Positions 13,001 through 23,619 of a DNA stretch of 64,000 bases are shown here, piece after piece (within the stretch, counting starts at the first letter, position 1; the number at the start of each line of letters is the position of its first letter). The notes under the pieces were generated by a model. It saw nothing but the letters and a program-made list of their open reading frames with translations, was not told the DNA's origin and ran no database searches. Origin of the DNA: Dipteris shenzhenensis (Eukaryota; Polypodiophyta; Polypodiopsida; Gleicheniales); the NCBI GenBank assembly GCA_047967505.1, contig CM106540.1; one strand, written 5' to 3'. The translations under genes were made by a program, and so were the position numbers.

Positions 13001-13263
13001 GAGCTGAAAAGGAGGCTTCTGTGTGCTGAGAGAGAGGCTTGCGCAGGCTGAGGGGGGCTTGAGAGTGAGATTGTGGGCTGGGAGAGAGGGCTTACGGGCT
13101 GAGAGGGAGGGTGTGGGCTGAGGGTGGGCTTGCGGGCTGAGAAAGAGGGTGTGGGCTGAGAGGGAGGGTGCGGGTTGAGAGGGAGGGTGCGGGCTGGGGA
13201 AGAGGGCTTACGGGCTGATGGGCTGAGGGTGGGCTTACGGACTGAGAGGGAGGGTGTGGGCTG

Positions 13264-13297
<34 letters not shown>

Positions 13298-13374
13298 TAG
13301 GAGAGAGTAGAGAGAGAAAGAGAAGAATATAAAGTATATAATATACTACACACACACACACACACACACACACA
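13000..13374. repeat. GGGCTGAGAGGGAGGGTG minisatellite plus (GA)n and (CA)n
   Basis: About 270 bp of imperfect ~20-bp units with the core GGGCTGAGAGGGAGGGTG, then a GA tract (about 13262-13290), then (CA)n at about 13349-13374. The Ser/Pro-rich frames on the minus strand are compositional. Confidence 0.85.
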
Positions 13375-14480
13375 TTTGCTTACGCTGGATCTTTTCCATC
13401 TCTACCTCTCAATCGTCACCGCCTTGGCCTCTCTCGTGGGAGAAATCAATCATTAATATATTGGGACAAGGTCATACTAGGAACTATGGGAGTGATCTTG
13501 GAAGCCATATACAAACCCATCTTTTGTAAGAGGTCACACGAATTCCATATATACAATCAATTTATATATATATATATAGAGAGAGAGAGAGGGAGGGAGG
13601 AAGGGAGAGAGAGAGAGAATGTCAGTGATCACCTTTGTCCATATTTCCTTCTCTTTTTTGCGTAATGCGCTAAAAATGCTTATGTGCTAATCTCCACAAG
13701 TATTAGTGTGACCACCAGAATCGCTTTGTAGCAGACAGATATCAAAACCTATCTTTGAGAGTATCAGTGTGATCATGAGCATTAGGAGGTCTTCTACGGG
13801 ATGGTGGCCATTTGATTTGCTCTATGAAGGCTTACAAGGTGCTCCTACTTCTCCTCCAGATCTGTGGCTAAGTTGGGTTCTTTGAGGAGGCAACAAAGGA
13901 ATTGCTTGAGGCTTCTTTAATGGATGCAAATAGTGCTTATTCTATGTCAAGGGCGCATGGTGGGAGTAGGAGACTTCATACGTATGAAGATTTTAAGCAA
14001 AATGTCGACTGAGCTAGTTGCTTGTAACTCGCGCTCTCTACATGCTCGCAATCTCATCCAGTAGCCTTGGCCATCTATAGACTGATTTTGTTCATTCATG
14101 TACTTGAATCGATGCTTCCGCATGCTATTTCCCTCCAAATCACAATTCCAAAATAACTAGCTCAAGCGCTCCAAAGCTCAAACCAACGTGCAAGATCGCC
14201 GAGTGTTCAAGGGAAACCAAACCTTTAAAAAGACTTCAACAAGTTCAAACTTCAGATTAAGCATAACAAGCCAAATATACAACATAGTCCTTCAATGCAA
14301 GAATTCAGAGACTTACAAAATAGACACTGGAAAATTCAGAGAACAAGATCAAAGATTCAGATTTGTTTACTTGCTTAGATTTTGTACCTCTCATTGCAGA
14401 ATGTTCGTTCTCTCTCATACACAGTTCATACATAGTTCTGAAAGAGATGCAACTTCTTGAGGAGAATCTTAATGACTTAG
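13375..14480. other. No gene recognised
   Basis: AT-rich mixed sequence with a short TA/GA microsatellite near 13565-13618. I found no conserved protein, terminal repeat or RNA gene. Confidence 0.5.
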
Positions 14481-14760
14481 TCTTTCCACCTTCTATGACT
14501 GTTCACATTCCATGACCTAAGACTCCATATTCCGCAAAAAGACTAAGGTTAGACTCAGGCTTGACCTTGGCCCAACCGAGTCAGCCATTCAATGTCAAGA
14601 TTGATACCAGTGAAAATGCCATTGGAGTAGTGCTAGAATAGAATGGACACTTGGATGGTTGGTAGTCAATTTGTGATGAGAATCTCCTTGCCGTTTTCCA
14701 TGCCAGCAATGTTCTCCTATCTCCTCCTAGCACCTTCAAAACTCTGTGTGCTCTCCAAGA
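14480..14760 (+). pseudogene. Ty3/gypsy RNase H relic
   Basis: In one frame at about 14545-14640 the plus strand reads QPSQPFNVKIDTSENAIGVV followed by a stop and NGH. This matches the start of the Ty3/gypsy RNase H (a PF.V.TDAS..AIGAVL..NGH pattern). The rest is shattered by stops. It probably belongs with the integrase relic at 15880-16780, separated by foreign DNA. Confidence 0.55.
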
Positions 14761-14779
14761 GCTTCAGTAGGCTGAGTAG

Positions 14780-15880
14780 ATGCCCTTCAAACAGACCTCC
14801 TTGCTGCTTCCCTCTGCAACCTGTGGTTTGTGAGAGTCCTTTGCAAGCAAGCTGCAGTAGCAACAATTACATAAATATTAGTCTCTTTTTAATAATCTAC
14901 TCATTGATGTCCAAATCCTTGACCTCCTTGCTGATTCCGTTTGCAGCCAATGGTGAGCCACAAGGTTCACTATGTCCAGGCCTCCTTGCTGCTGGAATGC
15001 AGCCAAACTGTACGGGACTGTAGACCTTCCTGCTGGTCTGGATGCACCTGTCGGCCTGCCATGTGTCAGGTCGGCAGGTTGGTTGGACCTGCTGGTCGGG
15101 CCAGTCTGCAGATCTGGTCATTCTGCTGGAGCATTCCAGCCCTATAAAAATGGCCCCTACAAGCGCAGTTCTCATTGAGTGTGTGCCTCACATTGGGCTG
15201 CACTTTGGAGCAGCAGGGGAGGACACGGATCATATAGTTCAGCCTGCAGATTACCTTTAGAGTGAAGAGTAGTACAACTGTGGAGTTAAGTCTTTGGTGC
15301 CACAGATTTTGGCTGCAGTTCAAGCAGCAGGAAGAGGTCCAGAGAACCACTCATCAGCCCTAGGAACAGGCTGCCATCAGGGTAGCAGGAATGCAAGTCT
15401 TTCTGTACCTTGTTTATGTGTGCCCCGACCTGCACTGAAGACTGCCACCTGGCAGTCATCGTTGCTGCCAGCTCCACGGCCTATATGATGGCCCTGGCAG
15501 TCATGTGCACTGCCCTGTGTGCCGACCTGCTCTTCTCCAACCGTCTGCAGCTGCTGCTGCTTCTGCAACCAGTATCATGGCCTGTACTTCCTTTGCAGGG
15601 TTTTGTGCTATCTGAACCTTTGCCGTCTTCCAGGGCCATGTACTGCTCCCCCTTCCCTGCAGACATACTTGCTGCTCACATGGCAGACAGCATGCTGCCC
15701 ATGCAGCAGCCCTGCTACCCGTCAGATCTGTCCCATGGCAGCCTTCCTCGCTGCCCACGTGGCATCGCTCTGCCCCTTTATATGCTCTGCTGGTTTACCC
15801 CCCCATGTCCTCCTCATTTGGGGGTTCACAGGTGGGAAGGCGACCTATGTAATCCCAACAAAGAGATCACTCCAATTTGC
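14780..15880. other. CTG-rich insert splitting the gypsy relic, LTR-like
   Basis: A block of different composition (CTG/CAG-rich) lies between the RNase H and integrase relics. It contains a TATA-like CTATAAAAATGGCC at 15142-15155. Near 15810-15850 it has a CTCATTTGGGGGTTCACAGGTGGG motif that recurs, reverse-complemented, at about 16800-16850 and again near 43410-43480. This fits an LTR or LTR fragment inserted into the older relic. No TG/CA termini were resolved. Confidence 0.4.
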
Positions 15881-16780
15881 AAAGCCTATGCCACGATGAT
15901 CCAAAGTTCCATAAGCCTTGGTTCAATGTCAGGTTAGATTACCAGCCCGACAACTATGCCATACATGACAGGTAATTGTTCTATAAAGGCAAGCTTGCAC
16001 TGTGTATCAGCCAGCTATTTTCCACGCTGCTCATGAATCGATGGTTGATGGACATCAAGGCATACAAGGGACTTTCGAGCCACATCTCCCGAGGGATGTC
16101 CATCAAGATTCCGGCTTAGCCCTTCGAGTAGATCAACATGGATTTTGTCACACAGTTACCTCCAACAATGCAGAATGGTGTTTAACCATAGTGGACAGAC
16201 TGACAAGTTTGTCATGTTGATCCCCCAAGACTCAGAACATGGCTCTGGGTTCATCAGATTCTGGTACTTATGTGGCATTCCCAAGGCTATTGTAGCAGCT
16301 CTAGACTGCCATTTCACCAGTCAGTTCTCTTCACCAGCTTCAGTACTCAGCTGAGTTTCTCTAGCAGCTTCCACTAAGTTCGATAGACAGAGAGAGATCT
16401 GGAACTCCTATGTGAGTGAGACACAGTCGCAATGGGAGCATTATCCTGCGTTGTTAAAAGGGATCCTCAATGATATGCATTGTGCAAGTATCCTACTCGC
16501 CCCGCTTTAAGGAAACAACTGAAGCCTCTTCTCACCAAGACGTCAAATATGATTTATGAGACCGATTGGATCACCAAATTTTATGAACAAATTTTGGAGA
16601 CAACGAAGGACAAGTTGCCAAAGCTCAAGAGTCTTACCAAGTCCAAGCCAACAAGCGCTGCAGAGACGTGGAGTTTAACAAAGGACAATGAGTGTACGTC
16701 ATGATTATTGAAAAGAGACTCGAAACACATTGGAAGAAGTGTGAAACCTCTCGCCACAGTTTTGGACCCTCTAGTTTTTC
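15880..16780 (+). pseudogene. Ty3/gypsy integrase relic
   Basis: Scattered frames read DPKFHKPWFNVRLDYQPDNY and LFYKGKLALC. An AHES...GHQGIQ segment follows (the H2C2 zone of integrase). Then come MDFVTQLPP and IVDRLT at the start of the catalytic core, and AKAQESYQVQANKRCRDVEF in the C-terminal zone. The order matches Ty3/gypsy integrase. Stops and frameshifts are dense, so this is an old relic. The catalytic acidic residues cannot be placed with confidence. Confidence 0.6.
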
Positions 16781-16799
16781 ATATCTCATGACTCAAGCA

Positions 16800-17744
16800 G
16801 TTGGAAAGGTCACCTCCCCATCTGTAAGTCCCCAAATGAGGGTAGCATTGGGGAGGGAGACCTAGGACAAGAGGATCTGAGGCTAGCAACAGTACAGAGC
16901 TGTACGGAGGCTTGGGACAGCAGGTATGGAGCTGGAGGTATGGATTCAACGGCTGAAAAGGGCCTGAACCAGGGCAGGACCTGCAGAGGACAAAGGCACC
17001 TACATGCAAGGGCCTTGTCCTGGTAAAGGGCCTGCAATAGGCCTCTATCTGAGGCTCAAGGGTGGTGCAATGCCACGTGTTGGGGCGGGGGAGCAAAGGC
17101 TGGAAAACCACCTATATATATAGCCCCACAGCCCCACAGGACTGGTGGGAGGAGGGAGCTGGTCGGCCACATGGCCCAGCACACAACCCCAAATATGAAG
17201 GGAGTGGAGGGGGCCCGCCAGGTAAGTTGGCACACACTTATATGCAGAAAGCCCAAGATATAGGACCTGGTGGGGGCGGTTTTAGGCAGGCTGAGTTGGC
17301 CAGAAGAAGGAGCCCGGTCGGTCCATTTCTAGGGGCCTTGAGGCCTATAAAAGGAGCCCATCGCAGGGCATTAACACATCCAGCAGACCCGCAAGTTTGG
17401 GAGCAGCAGTACACATACCCTCAGGCCTAAATCCAGGAGGCAGAGGAGTCCAAGAGTAGCTGCAGACTGAGCTAACATAGGGCTGGTGCCTTGGATGTCT
17501 TCTGGGGTGGTGGGACTCTCGATCTCTCTCTTTTGTATTGTGTCCATAGCCTTGGACGGAAATATATTGTTTTGGTGGTTTCTATATCTGGCTGGATCAT
17601 TGTCTATTTACTAGTCTGCACATCTATGTGAAGCACATTGAGTAAAGAAGTTTGTGATTTCACACACCACACACACTATGTGAGCTCCTGGGCTATTCTA
17701 TCAGTCTTCTGTTTTGCCTACCCTCTGTTGGTTGATTTCTAACA
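16800..17744 (+). mobile_element. Ty1/copia LTR (left limit unresolved)
   Basis: The right end reads TTTCTAACA and is followed directly by a primer-binding site. A TATA-like CTATAAAAGG lies at 17345-17354. The left terminus is uncertain; a TGTTGGGG near 17078 is one candidate. The matching second LTR is not in the window. Confidence 0.55.
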
Positions 17745-17757
17745 TGGTATCAGAGCC
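17745..17757 (+). promoter_or_regulatory. Primer-binding site, initiator tRNA-Met type
   Basis: TGGTATCAGAGCC lies immediately after the LTR end and complements the 3' end of plant initiator tRNA-Met. It sets the element's orientation as plus strand, in line with the downstream gag. Confidence 0.85.
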
Positions 17758-18059
17758 CAAGTAGGAGGCTCACAAGTGTGGGAGCTTGAAGGCAAGGACC
17801 TTGCTGAAGGACGACCCTATTTCAGAGGCTCTGGGGAATCGACTTCCACGACTGGAGGACTCTGCCCATGCGAGAAGAAAAGTGACTCAGGTACAGTCAG
17901 GTGTGTAAGAGTTCTTGTATATAGACGGTTGAGTTTGCTTTTAGATTTTGCTGTGTGGTTTAGCAACAAAGATGTCGATTTCAGAAGAAGAAGAAGAAGC
18001 CTCCTCACCCCCTTCTCTCCCTTTCTCCTACCCCAATTGAGTTCTTTCTTTCACCATCC

Positions 18060-19147
18060 CTAACTTTGGAGAGTCCGGAAAACTAGATGGGACTACTTAT
18101 CCTTTCTGAAAGGTGAAGATCCAGAGTCATTTAGTGGCTCGAAAGCTCTGGAAGCTAACAACGGGAGCGGAGGAGAAGCCGTAGGACGTTGTGGACAACA
18201 AGGGGAGGATACTTATACCAGTCGATGGAGATAAGCTCGAAGCATGAGAAGATAGAGATGCCGACGCCCTTAGCTTTGAACATAGGGACTACGGTAGACT
18301 CTGTTCTTCCTCACATCCAAATGACCGACACCTCTGTAGAGGCATGGGCCATTCTGAAGGATCTGTATGAGACAGATAATACATCCCGGATCTTGACTCT
18401 TCAGCATCAGCTCTATAATTTGGATATGGATAAGGGAGATTCGGTACATGACCTCTTGACAAAGGTCAAGGTGATGAGGGATCAACTAGGATTAGTTGGT
18501 CAGAAGGTAGATTCCGACCAATTGGCTTTTATGGTACTTCGGAGGCTACCACGGAGTTTCAAAAGCTTCGTTACCACTGTGACAATAGGACAGAGGGCCA
18601 AACCTTTGACTTTTGAGGAGTTGAGTCCATTATTGCTCCAGGAAGAAGCTAGGGAGAAGCTCTACAACGACAACAATGATAAGGCGTTGCTGTGAAAGGA
18701 AAGGGCAATCCTAACAGTGGCAAGCCCAAGAGGGATGATTTTGGAGATGAAGAGGACACTTCCAAGAAGAGAAAGCACAAGAAAAAGTGTTTCTATTGTG
18801 ACAAGCCAGGCCATTTTGCAAAAGATTGCAGAAAGAAGAAGGCAGATCAGAAGAACAAGAAGCAGTCTGACTCTAATTCAGATGGTGATACCAAAGCTAA
18901 AGCTAATGTGGTAATCAAAGAACTGTTCTTGGTGACATCTCCATGTGTTACTGAGGTTAGATATGCCAACCTAGAAGCCACAATGAAGATGTTTGACATT
19001 AAGAAGTGGGCCGACGAGGAGTTAGAGATCTTTGTGAAGGTGAAGGACAGCATGGAGTGCTTAGAATCTTCCAGGTGTGTGGCTGTTGATATTGACACGA
19101 TGGTGGATTCCATGGAGTGCCCTAGGGTTTCATGCACAGGCAGTTGA
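18060..19147 (+). pseudogene. Ty1/copia gag with CCHC zinc knuckle, broken
   Basis: This would encode the capsid/nucleocapsid polyprotein start. An early frame reads KLDGTTYPF and LVARKLWKL. The main frame (about 18250-18692) has EAWAILKDLYETDN and LQHQLYNLDMDKGDSV, typical of the UBN2/copia gag family. After a stop/frameshift at about 18690 the frame resumes with a basic stretch and a perfect CX2CX4HX4C knuckle, CFYCDKPGHFAKDC, at about 18788-18830. The protein ends at 19147. No protease, integrase or reverse transcriptase follows, so the element is truncated; the Ty3 element begins 311 bp later. Confidence 0.85.
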
Positions 19148-19453
19148 TGTAATTCAGAAGGCGGCAGTACAAGATTACACAAGTTATTGGTATGTGTCTC
19201 GATGAGGTGCATGGTTTGCTTTCAGAGCAAGCACACAAGCAGTACGAGGTTCTAGTATGTACTTAATCTTATTGATTTATACCTTTATAGCATGCTATGG
19301 AGACAATTTATGGAGACAATCTACTCTTCATATGTCTCAGGTAATGCCAGATTGGAAGGAATGGGCCTTCTTTGAAGGCAGAAGGGTTATTGTGGGTGCT
19401 TCTTCAAATCTCGGACGCAGATTGCTAGAACATGACTATAAACAAGGTGTACT

Positions 19454-19458
19454 GAAGC
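19454..19458. repeat. Target-site duplication GAAGC (left copy)
   Basis: GAAGC precedes the left LTR and recurs at 32802-32806 just after the right LTR, marking one insertion event. Confidence 0.9.
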
Positions 19459-19908
19459 TGTAAGAAATCCTAGATTTACTATATTTAGAAATGTGCTAAG
19501 GAACAGAAAGGAGACTGAAATAGCAGAGAACAAGGAATAATTGTATTGCTTGAATGTCTGTAGGGTATCCGTTGTGTGTCATCCATACAATTGGGCCTCT
19601 CTTATATAGAGAGTGAAGAGTCACACATGAAAAGGTGTGTACTCCAAAGTGTGTGTGCATGAAGAGGTGTGTACCCCTTGTGAAGGGTGTGACCCTTGAT
19701 GAGAGGGTACATTACAATAGAAATGTCTCTTCAATAGAGTGTCTCTTGTAAAGGGTTGTGCCTCATAGGAAGTGTCCCGTCGAAAGGGCAAGGGTTGTGC
19801 CTCATAGGAAGTGTCCCGTCAAAAGGGCATACCCTTCCACAAGTGTCCATTCATCAAACCATCCATAAGTCTAGAAATAGAGAAAGCAATACGTCACAGA
19901 TCGTGACA
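19459..19908 (-). repeat. 3' LTR of the outer Ty3 element
   Basis: 450 bp, 98% identical to 32352-32801. It contains a TATA-like TCTATATAAG on the sense strand (19601-19610). It also has a tandem ~40-bp duplication (about 19756-19830) built on GGTTGTGCCTCATAGGAAG. Confidence 0.95.
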
Positions 19909-19925
19909 TCCCCTCCCACTCAAAA
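19909..19925 (-). promoter_or_regulatory. Polypurine tract of the outer Ty3 element
   Basis: On the sense strand GAGTGGGAGGGGA abuts the TGTCACG start of the 3' LTR, the expected position for plus-strand priming. Confidence 0.85.
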
Positions 19926-19964
19926 TAAGACCCCGGTGGAGATAATGAACTGATGTAGAAAATA

Positions 19965-21293
19965 TCACTGTAAATTCTGAAAATACTGCTGTAAAATGTC
20001 AGGGTACTGCTGTAAGTCTTCATCAGATTGCCAAGTAGCGTCGGAGTCGTCCAGATCTCGAGCGTTCATGACTGGCTGAGTACAGATATACTTTAAAGAG
20101 TGATGGTCTGTCTTGACCACAGAGTCGGCTCCCATGAGATAATGTTTCCAAGAGCGATAAGCATGTACAACAGCAAGAAACTCCTTATCATAAACCGGGT
20201 ATCGGGTTTGGATATCGGAATGTTTATGGCTGTCAAAAGCAATAACTCTGCCTTCTTGCATCAAGACTGCTCCTGTAGCGATGTCGGAAGCGTCGGTCAT
20301 GACCTCAAATGGAAGGTTTGGGTCAGCAATAGCCATAACTGGTGTGGTAGTGAGTGCTTGCTTGAGTTTTTGGAAACTATACTCTATTTCGGGAAGCCAC
20401 TGAAAAACTGCTGTGCTTTTCAATAATTCGGACATAGGAGCTGCGATTTCGGAAAACTGATAGACCTTTGTATGGTAGAAGTTTGCCAATCCGAGAAAAG
20501 AGCGGACATCATGAACATTCTTGGGAGTAGGCCAGTTTCGGATTACCTCGACCTTCTTGGGATCCACAGAGATGCCTTGAGCTGAAATAACATGTCCCAA
20601 ATATTCGAGTTGGGTCTTGAAGAACTCACTCTTCTCAATGTTGATGTAGAGAGAATTTGCGCGGAGAACTTCAAAAACTTGGTGAAGATGTTGTTTGTGC
20701 TCATGTAGGGATCTGCTGAAAACGAGGATGTCATCGAGGTAAACGATGACAAACTTATCGAGGAAAGGCCTGAAGATGTCGTTCATGAGTGTCATGAATG
20801 TGGCCGGGGCATTGTTTAACCCAAAAGGCATGACCAAACATTCATAGTGTCCATACTTTGTTCGAAAAGCTGTCTTGTACTCATCGCCTTCTCGTATGCG
20901 AATTTGATGATAACCTGAACGAAGATCAATCTTTGAGAATTGTGTTGCATGTAGAAGTTGATCGAAGAGGTCATCGATGCGAGGCAATGGATACTTGTTT
21001 TTGATAGTGAGCTTGTTGAGGGCTCGGTAGTCGATGCAGAGGCGCATTGACTTCTTCTTTTTTTCCACAAGTAGTACAGGAGATCCGAAAGGGCTGCGAC
21101 TGGGCCGAATGTGACCTTTGTCGAGTAGTTCGGTGACCTGTCTTTGGATTTCTTCATTTTGAGTGTAAGAAACCCGATAAGGAGGTTTCGACGGTGAATT
21201 ACTGCCGGAAATAAGTTCGATTGGGTGATCCATTGGTCGTTGAGGTGGTAACTGCTTTGGCAATTCCTGTGAAAAAATATCTAGGTAAGGCTA
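19965..21293 (-). pseudogene. Ty3/gypsy reverse transcriptase-RNase H, fused to a chromodomain-like tail; integrase absent
   Basis: The frame is open from the TAG at 21291-21293 to the stop at 19965. Reverse-transcriptase motifs in order are [67 protein letters not shown] and [12 protein letters not shown] (catalytic YLDD). RNase H follows with [25 protein letters not shown] and [10 protein letters not shown]. About residue 400 the RNase H stops abruptly. A ~30-residue tail follows, containing [20 protein letters not shown], which resembles the end of a chromodomain. Integrase normally lies between these parts and is absent. The upstream TAG separates this part from the protease, which is in the same frame. 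Non-functional as one polyprotein. Confidence 0.9.
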
Positions 21294-21925
21294 GAAAAAA
21301 GGTTGGTTGAGGTATTCAGGAGGATCCTTTGTTGGTGTCTCCTCGACTGCCGTAACCAACAGAAGTGAAGCCTTTACTCGACGTTTACGAATCCACTTCT
21401 TTACTTGTAGGGCAGAGGCAACTGGGGTTGAAGGAGAGTCCCTAGAACCAGTTAGCTCAATAAGTTTTCCCTGGTGGACAAACTGGATAGTATGGCTGTG
21501 AAAACTGATTGATGGATCATAGTCGTAGAGCCACTGTTGTCCAAGTATGACATCGTACCGAGAAAGAGGCATGATGTCGAAGTTCAACTTATCCGTATAA
21601 TGTTGGATGCGAAAAGACAAGTTTTTGATCCTGGTGTTGCACAAGAAAGTAGTTCCATTTGTGAGTTCAATCTGAAAGTCCATGAGACTAGGACTGGTAG
21701 TCAACCGAAGTTTGTCGACCATAGAACTAGCTAGGAAATTATGAGAGCAACCACTGTCGATGAGGATAGTGACCGTTGTTCCACGAATCGATCCTTCAAC
21801 ACAAAGTACTTGAGTGGCCAGGGACGGTTCGGGGTTGCTGGCAGGCTCAGGTGGATGGTATTTGCCATTCGAACAGCTTTGCCTTTCTTGTCTTGTGCTG
21901 GGGTAGCATCTTCTCTTTGGGAAGT
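21291..21925 (-). pseudogene. Ty3/gypsy aspartic protease region
   Basis: In the pol frame the sequence reads GTTVTILIDSGCSHNFLASS near 21735-21790, with the DSG catalytic motif of retropepsins. A YDVILGQQWLYDYDPSI segment follows, typical of the Ty3 protease C-terminal part. The frame is open from about 21925 and overlaps the end of gag by about 190 nt in the -1 frame relative to gag. A TAG at 21291 ends it just before reverse transcriptase. Confidence 0.8.
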
Positions 21926-22328
21926 GCTAGGTTCCATATTGGAATTTTGCTTTGGTCGCTTGGGACAATCGAACCATCTATGGTCGCCTGTACAGATGGC
22001 ACAAAGTCCTTTTGTGCTGGAGTTGTTCTTCTTGTCAATGGCCGCACCTTTATGTTGGGGATGTCGATAATGACTTTGTGAAGAAGAAGGGGCGCGATCC
22101 TTGGACGAGTGCTTCTGTTGGAATCCAGCATATGATTTCTGAGTCTTCTGGGGATCTTGAGACTGTCGCTGACCTTGATTACGGAAGTTTTTTTGAAACC
22201 TGGTGTTATCTTGAGGGCGAGCACCTTTGGCCATAGGGGAGTTCTGTGTGCGATTAGCACTCTGCTTCCCTGTGTTTTGATAATCTGTAATGCGCTCTGC
22301 GTAAGCAATAGCGCCATCTGTGGTGGTG
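21731..22328 (-). pseudogene. Outer Ty3 gag, downstream part with zinc knuckle
   Basis: This is the 3' part of the gag frame, separated from its 5' part by the nested element. It is rich in Gln, Asn and Lys, and carries a CAICTGDHRWFDC knuckle at about 21970-22010. The spacing is CX2CX3HX4C, one residue shorter than the standard knuckle and common in plant Ty3 elements. It ends at 21731 in a frame overlapping the protease. The insert plus its target duplication is 7269 bp, a multiple of three, and the frames on the two sides match, so the split is a clean insertion. Confidence 0.88.
22324..22328. repeat. Target-site duplication TGGTG (left copy)
   Basis: TGGTG precedes 22329 and recurs at 29593-29597, framing the nested element. 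Confidence 0.9.
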
Positions 22329-23454
22329 TGTTTGGGGGGAGGGGTTCCTATCCTTCCGGAGGTGTTACCGGAGGCCAAAGGCTACTGGCGTGAGAAGCAT
22401 GAGTTTTGCAATGCTCTAATGCAATGGATCGTGCAGAGCGCACCGTGCAGTAGTGTGCGAGTGTCGTATGCTATTCTGCAATGAACGACGACGTACGAGT
22501 GCACTATGGTAAATGACAATCACCGGTGAACTCCACAATATAAGCAAAATAAGAAAATCCTACACTGGTGAACAATCCCCATATCCGGAAGAGACAAGAG
22601 AGATGAGAAAGTGACCGAGTTGGCCAATGTACACATCACTGGACGTGTCCCCAGGTCACAAGTCGCAAGTCACAAGAATACACAAGTCGCAAATCAGCAG
22701 AATACACAGGTCTATCCCCATAGTAGACAAAAGGTGCACACAAGTCTCTCCACATTCTCTCCTTGGCGAGCTCGTAGCTCTAGCCTCTATCTCTCCTCAC
22801 TCTCCTCTCTTTCGCTCCCTCTCGAATGCCGAATGCCTCCTTTTCTCTCTCCCTTCTCCTTCATCCTCATCCCCCGCCTTGGAGGGTCCCTTCTTCGCTG
22901 AGAATCCCCCCCTTTCTTCCCATTGGTCATCCTCTTATCGCCTTAGCTGTTGAGGATAGCCGTTGCGCCGCTGGCTCTCTTGATGGCTTCGGCGACTTCC
23001 TGACTCCCTGACTCGCCAGCGTGATGGTATAAATTCTCCATGTGCAGGTGAGCCGGTTCACCGCACCTCTTGATGGCTTCGGCGACTTTCTGGCTCCCTT
23101 ACTCGCCAGCCCGATGGTATAAATTCTCCATGTGCAGGTGAGCTGGTTCACCGCACTACTCTGCACCACTGTATCACTGAACCACTATGTAATATAAATA
23201 CTCCTGACTGCTCCATGTGCTAAGCTCACTCTCCATGTGCGCAGCTCTTGATGAGATCACTTTGGACACGGTACTCCTGGTTGACCTGTGTCGACCTGTG
23301 GTTGACATGTGTCGACCTGTGGTTGACAGCCTCGGACAATACTCCTGGATGAACCCGTGTGATCGCGTGGCTAACTTGTGTTGACACATGGTCAACATGT
23401 GGTCAACAGATGTCGTCATGTGGTCAACGCCTGTCGACGTGTGATAAGGTAACA
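22329..23454 (-). repeat. 3' LTR of the nested element
   Basis: 1126 bp. It contains a tandem pair of 90-bp units (22977-23156) starting CTCTTGATGGCTTCGGCGAC. It also has a short 21-bp minisatellite around 23278-23333 with the core GGTTGACCTGTGTCGACCTGT in fewer copies than the other LTR. Confidence 0.95.
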
Positions 23455-23470
23455 GTTTCCCCCGCCACTA
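23455..23470 (-). promoter_or_regulatory. Polypurine tract of the nested element
   Basis: On the sense strand GTGGCGGGGGAAAC lies directly before the TGTTACC start of the 3' LTR. Confidence 0.75.
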
Positions 23471-23619
23471 TCATTCACCGTCCCGGTGAATAGAAAGGGA
23501 GGACGAATCCGTCAAAGAAAAATAAAAATGAACTTACAAACCATTGATATGGTGATGGAGTGGGAAAAGGAAAGAGTACAGACCATGTGGTTGGCCGTGG
23601 GAGTAATCCAAGATTTGTA

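Noticed and set aside
12853-13373. Ser/Pro-rich proteins on the minus strand
   Set aside because: They are translations of a GA-rich minisatellite and (CA)n.
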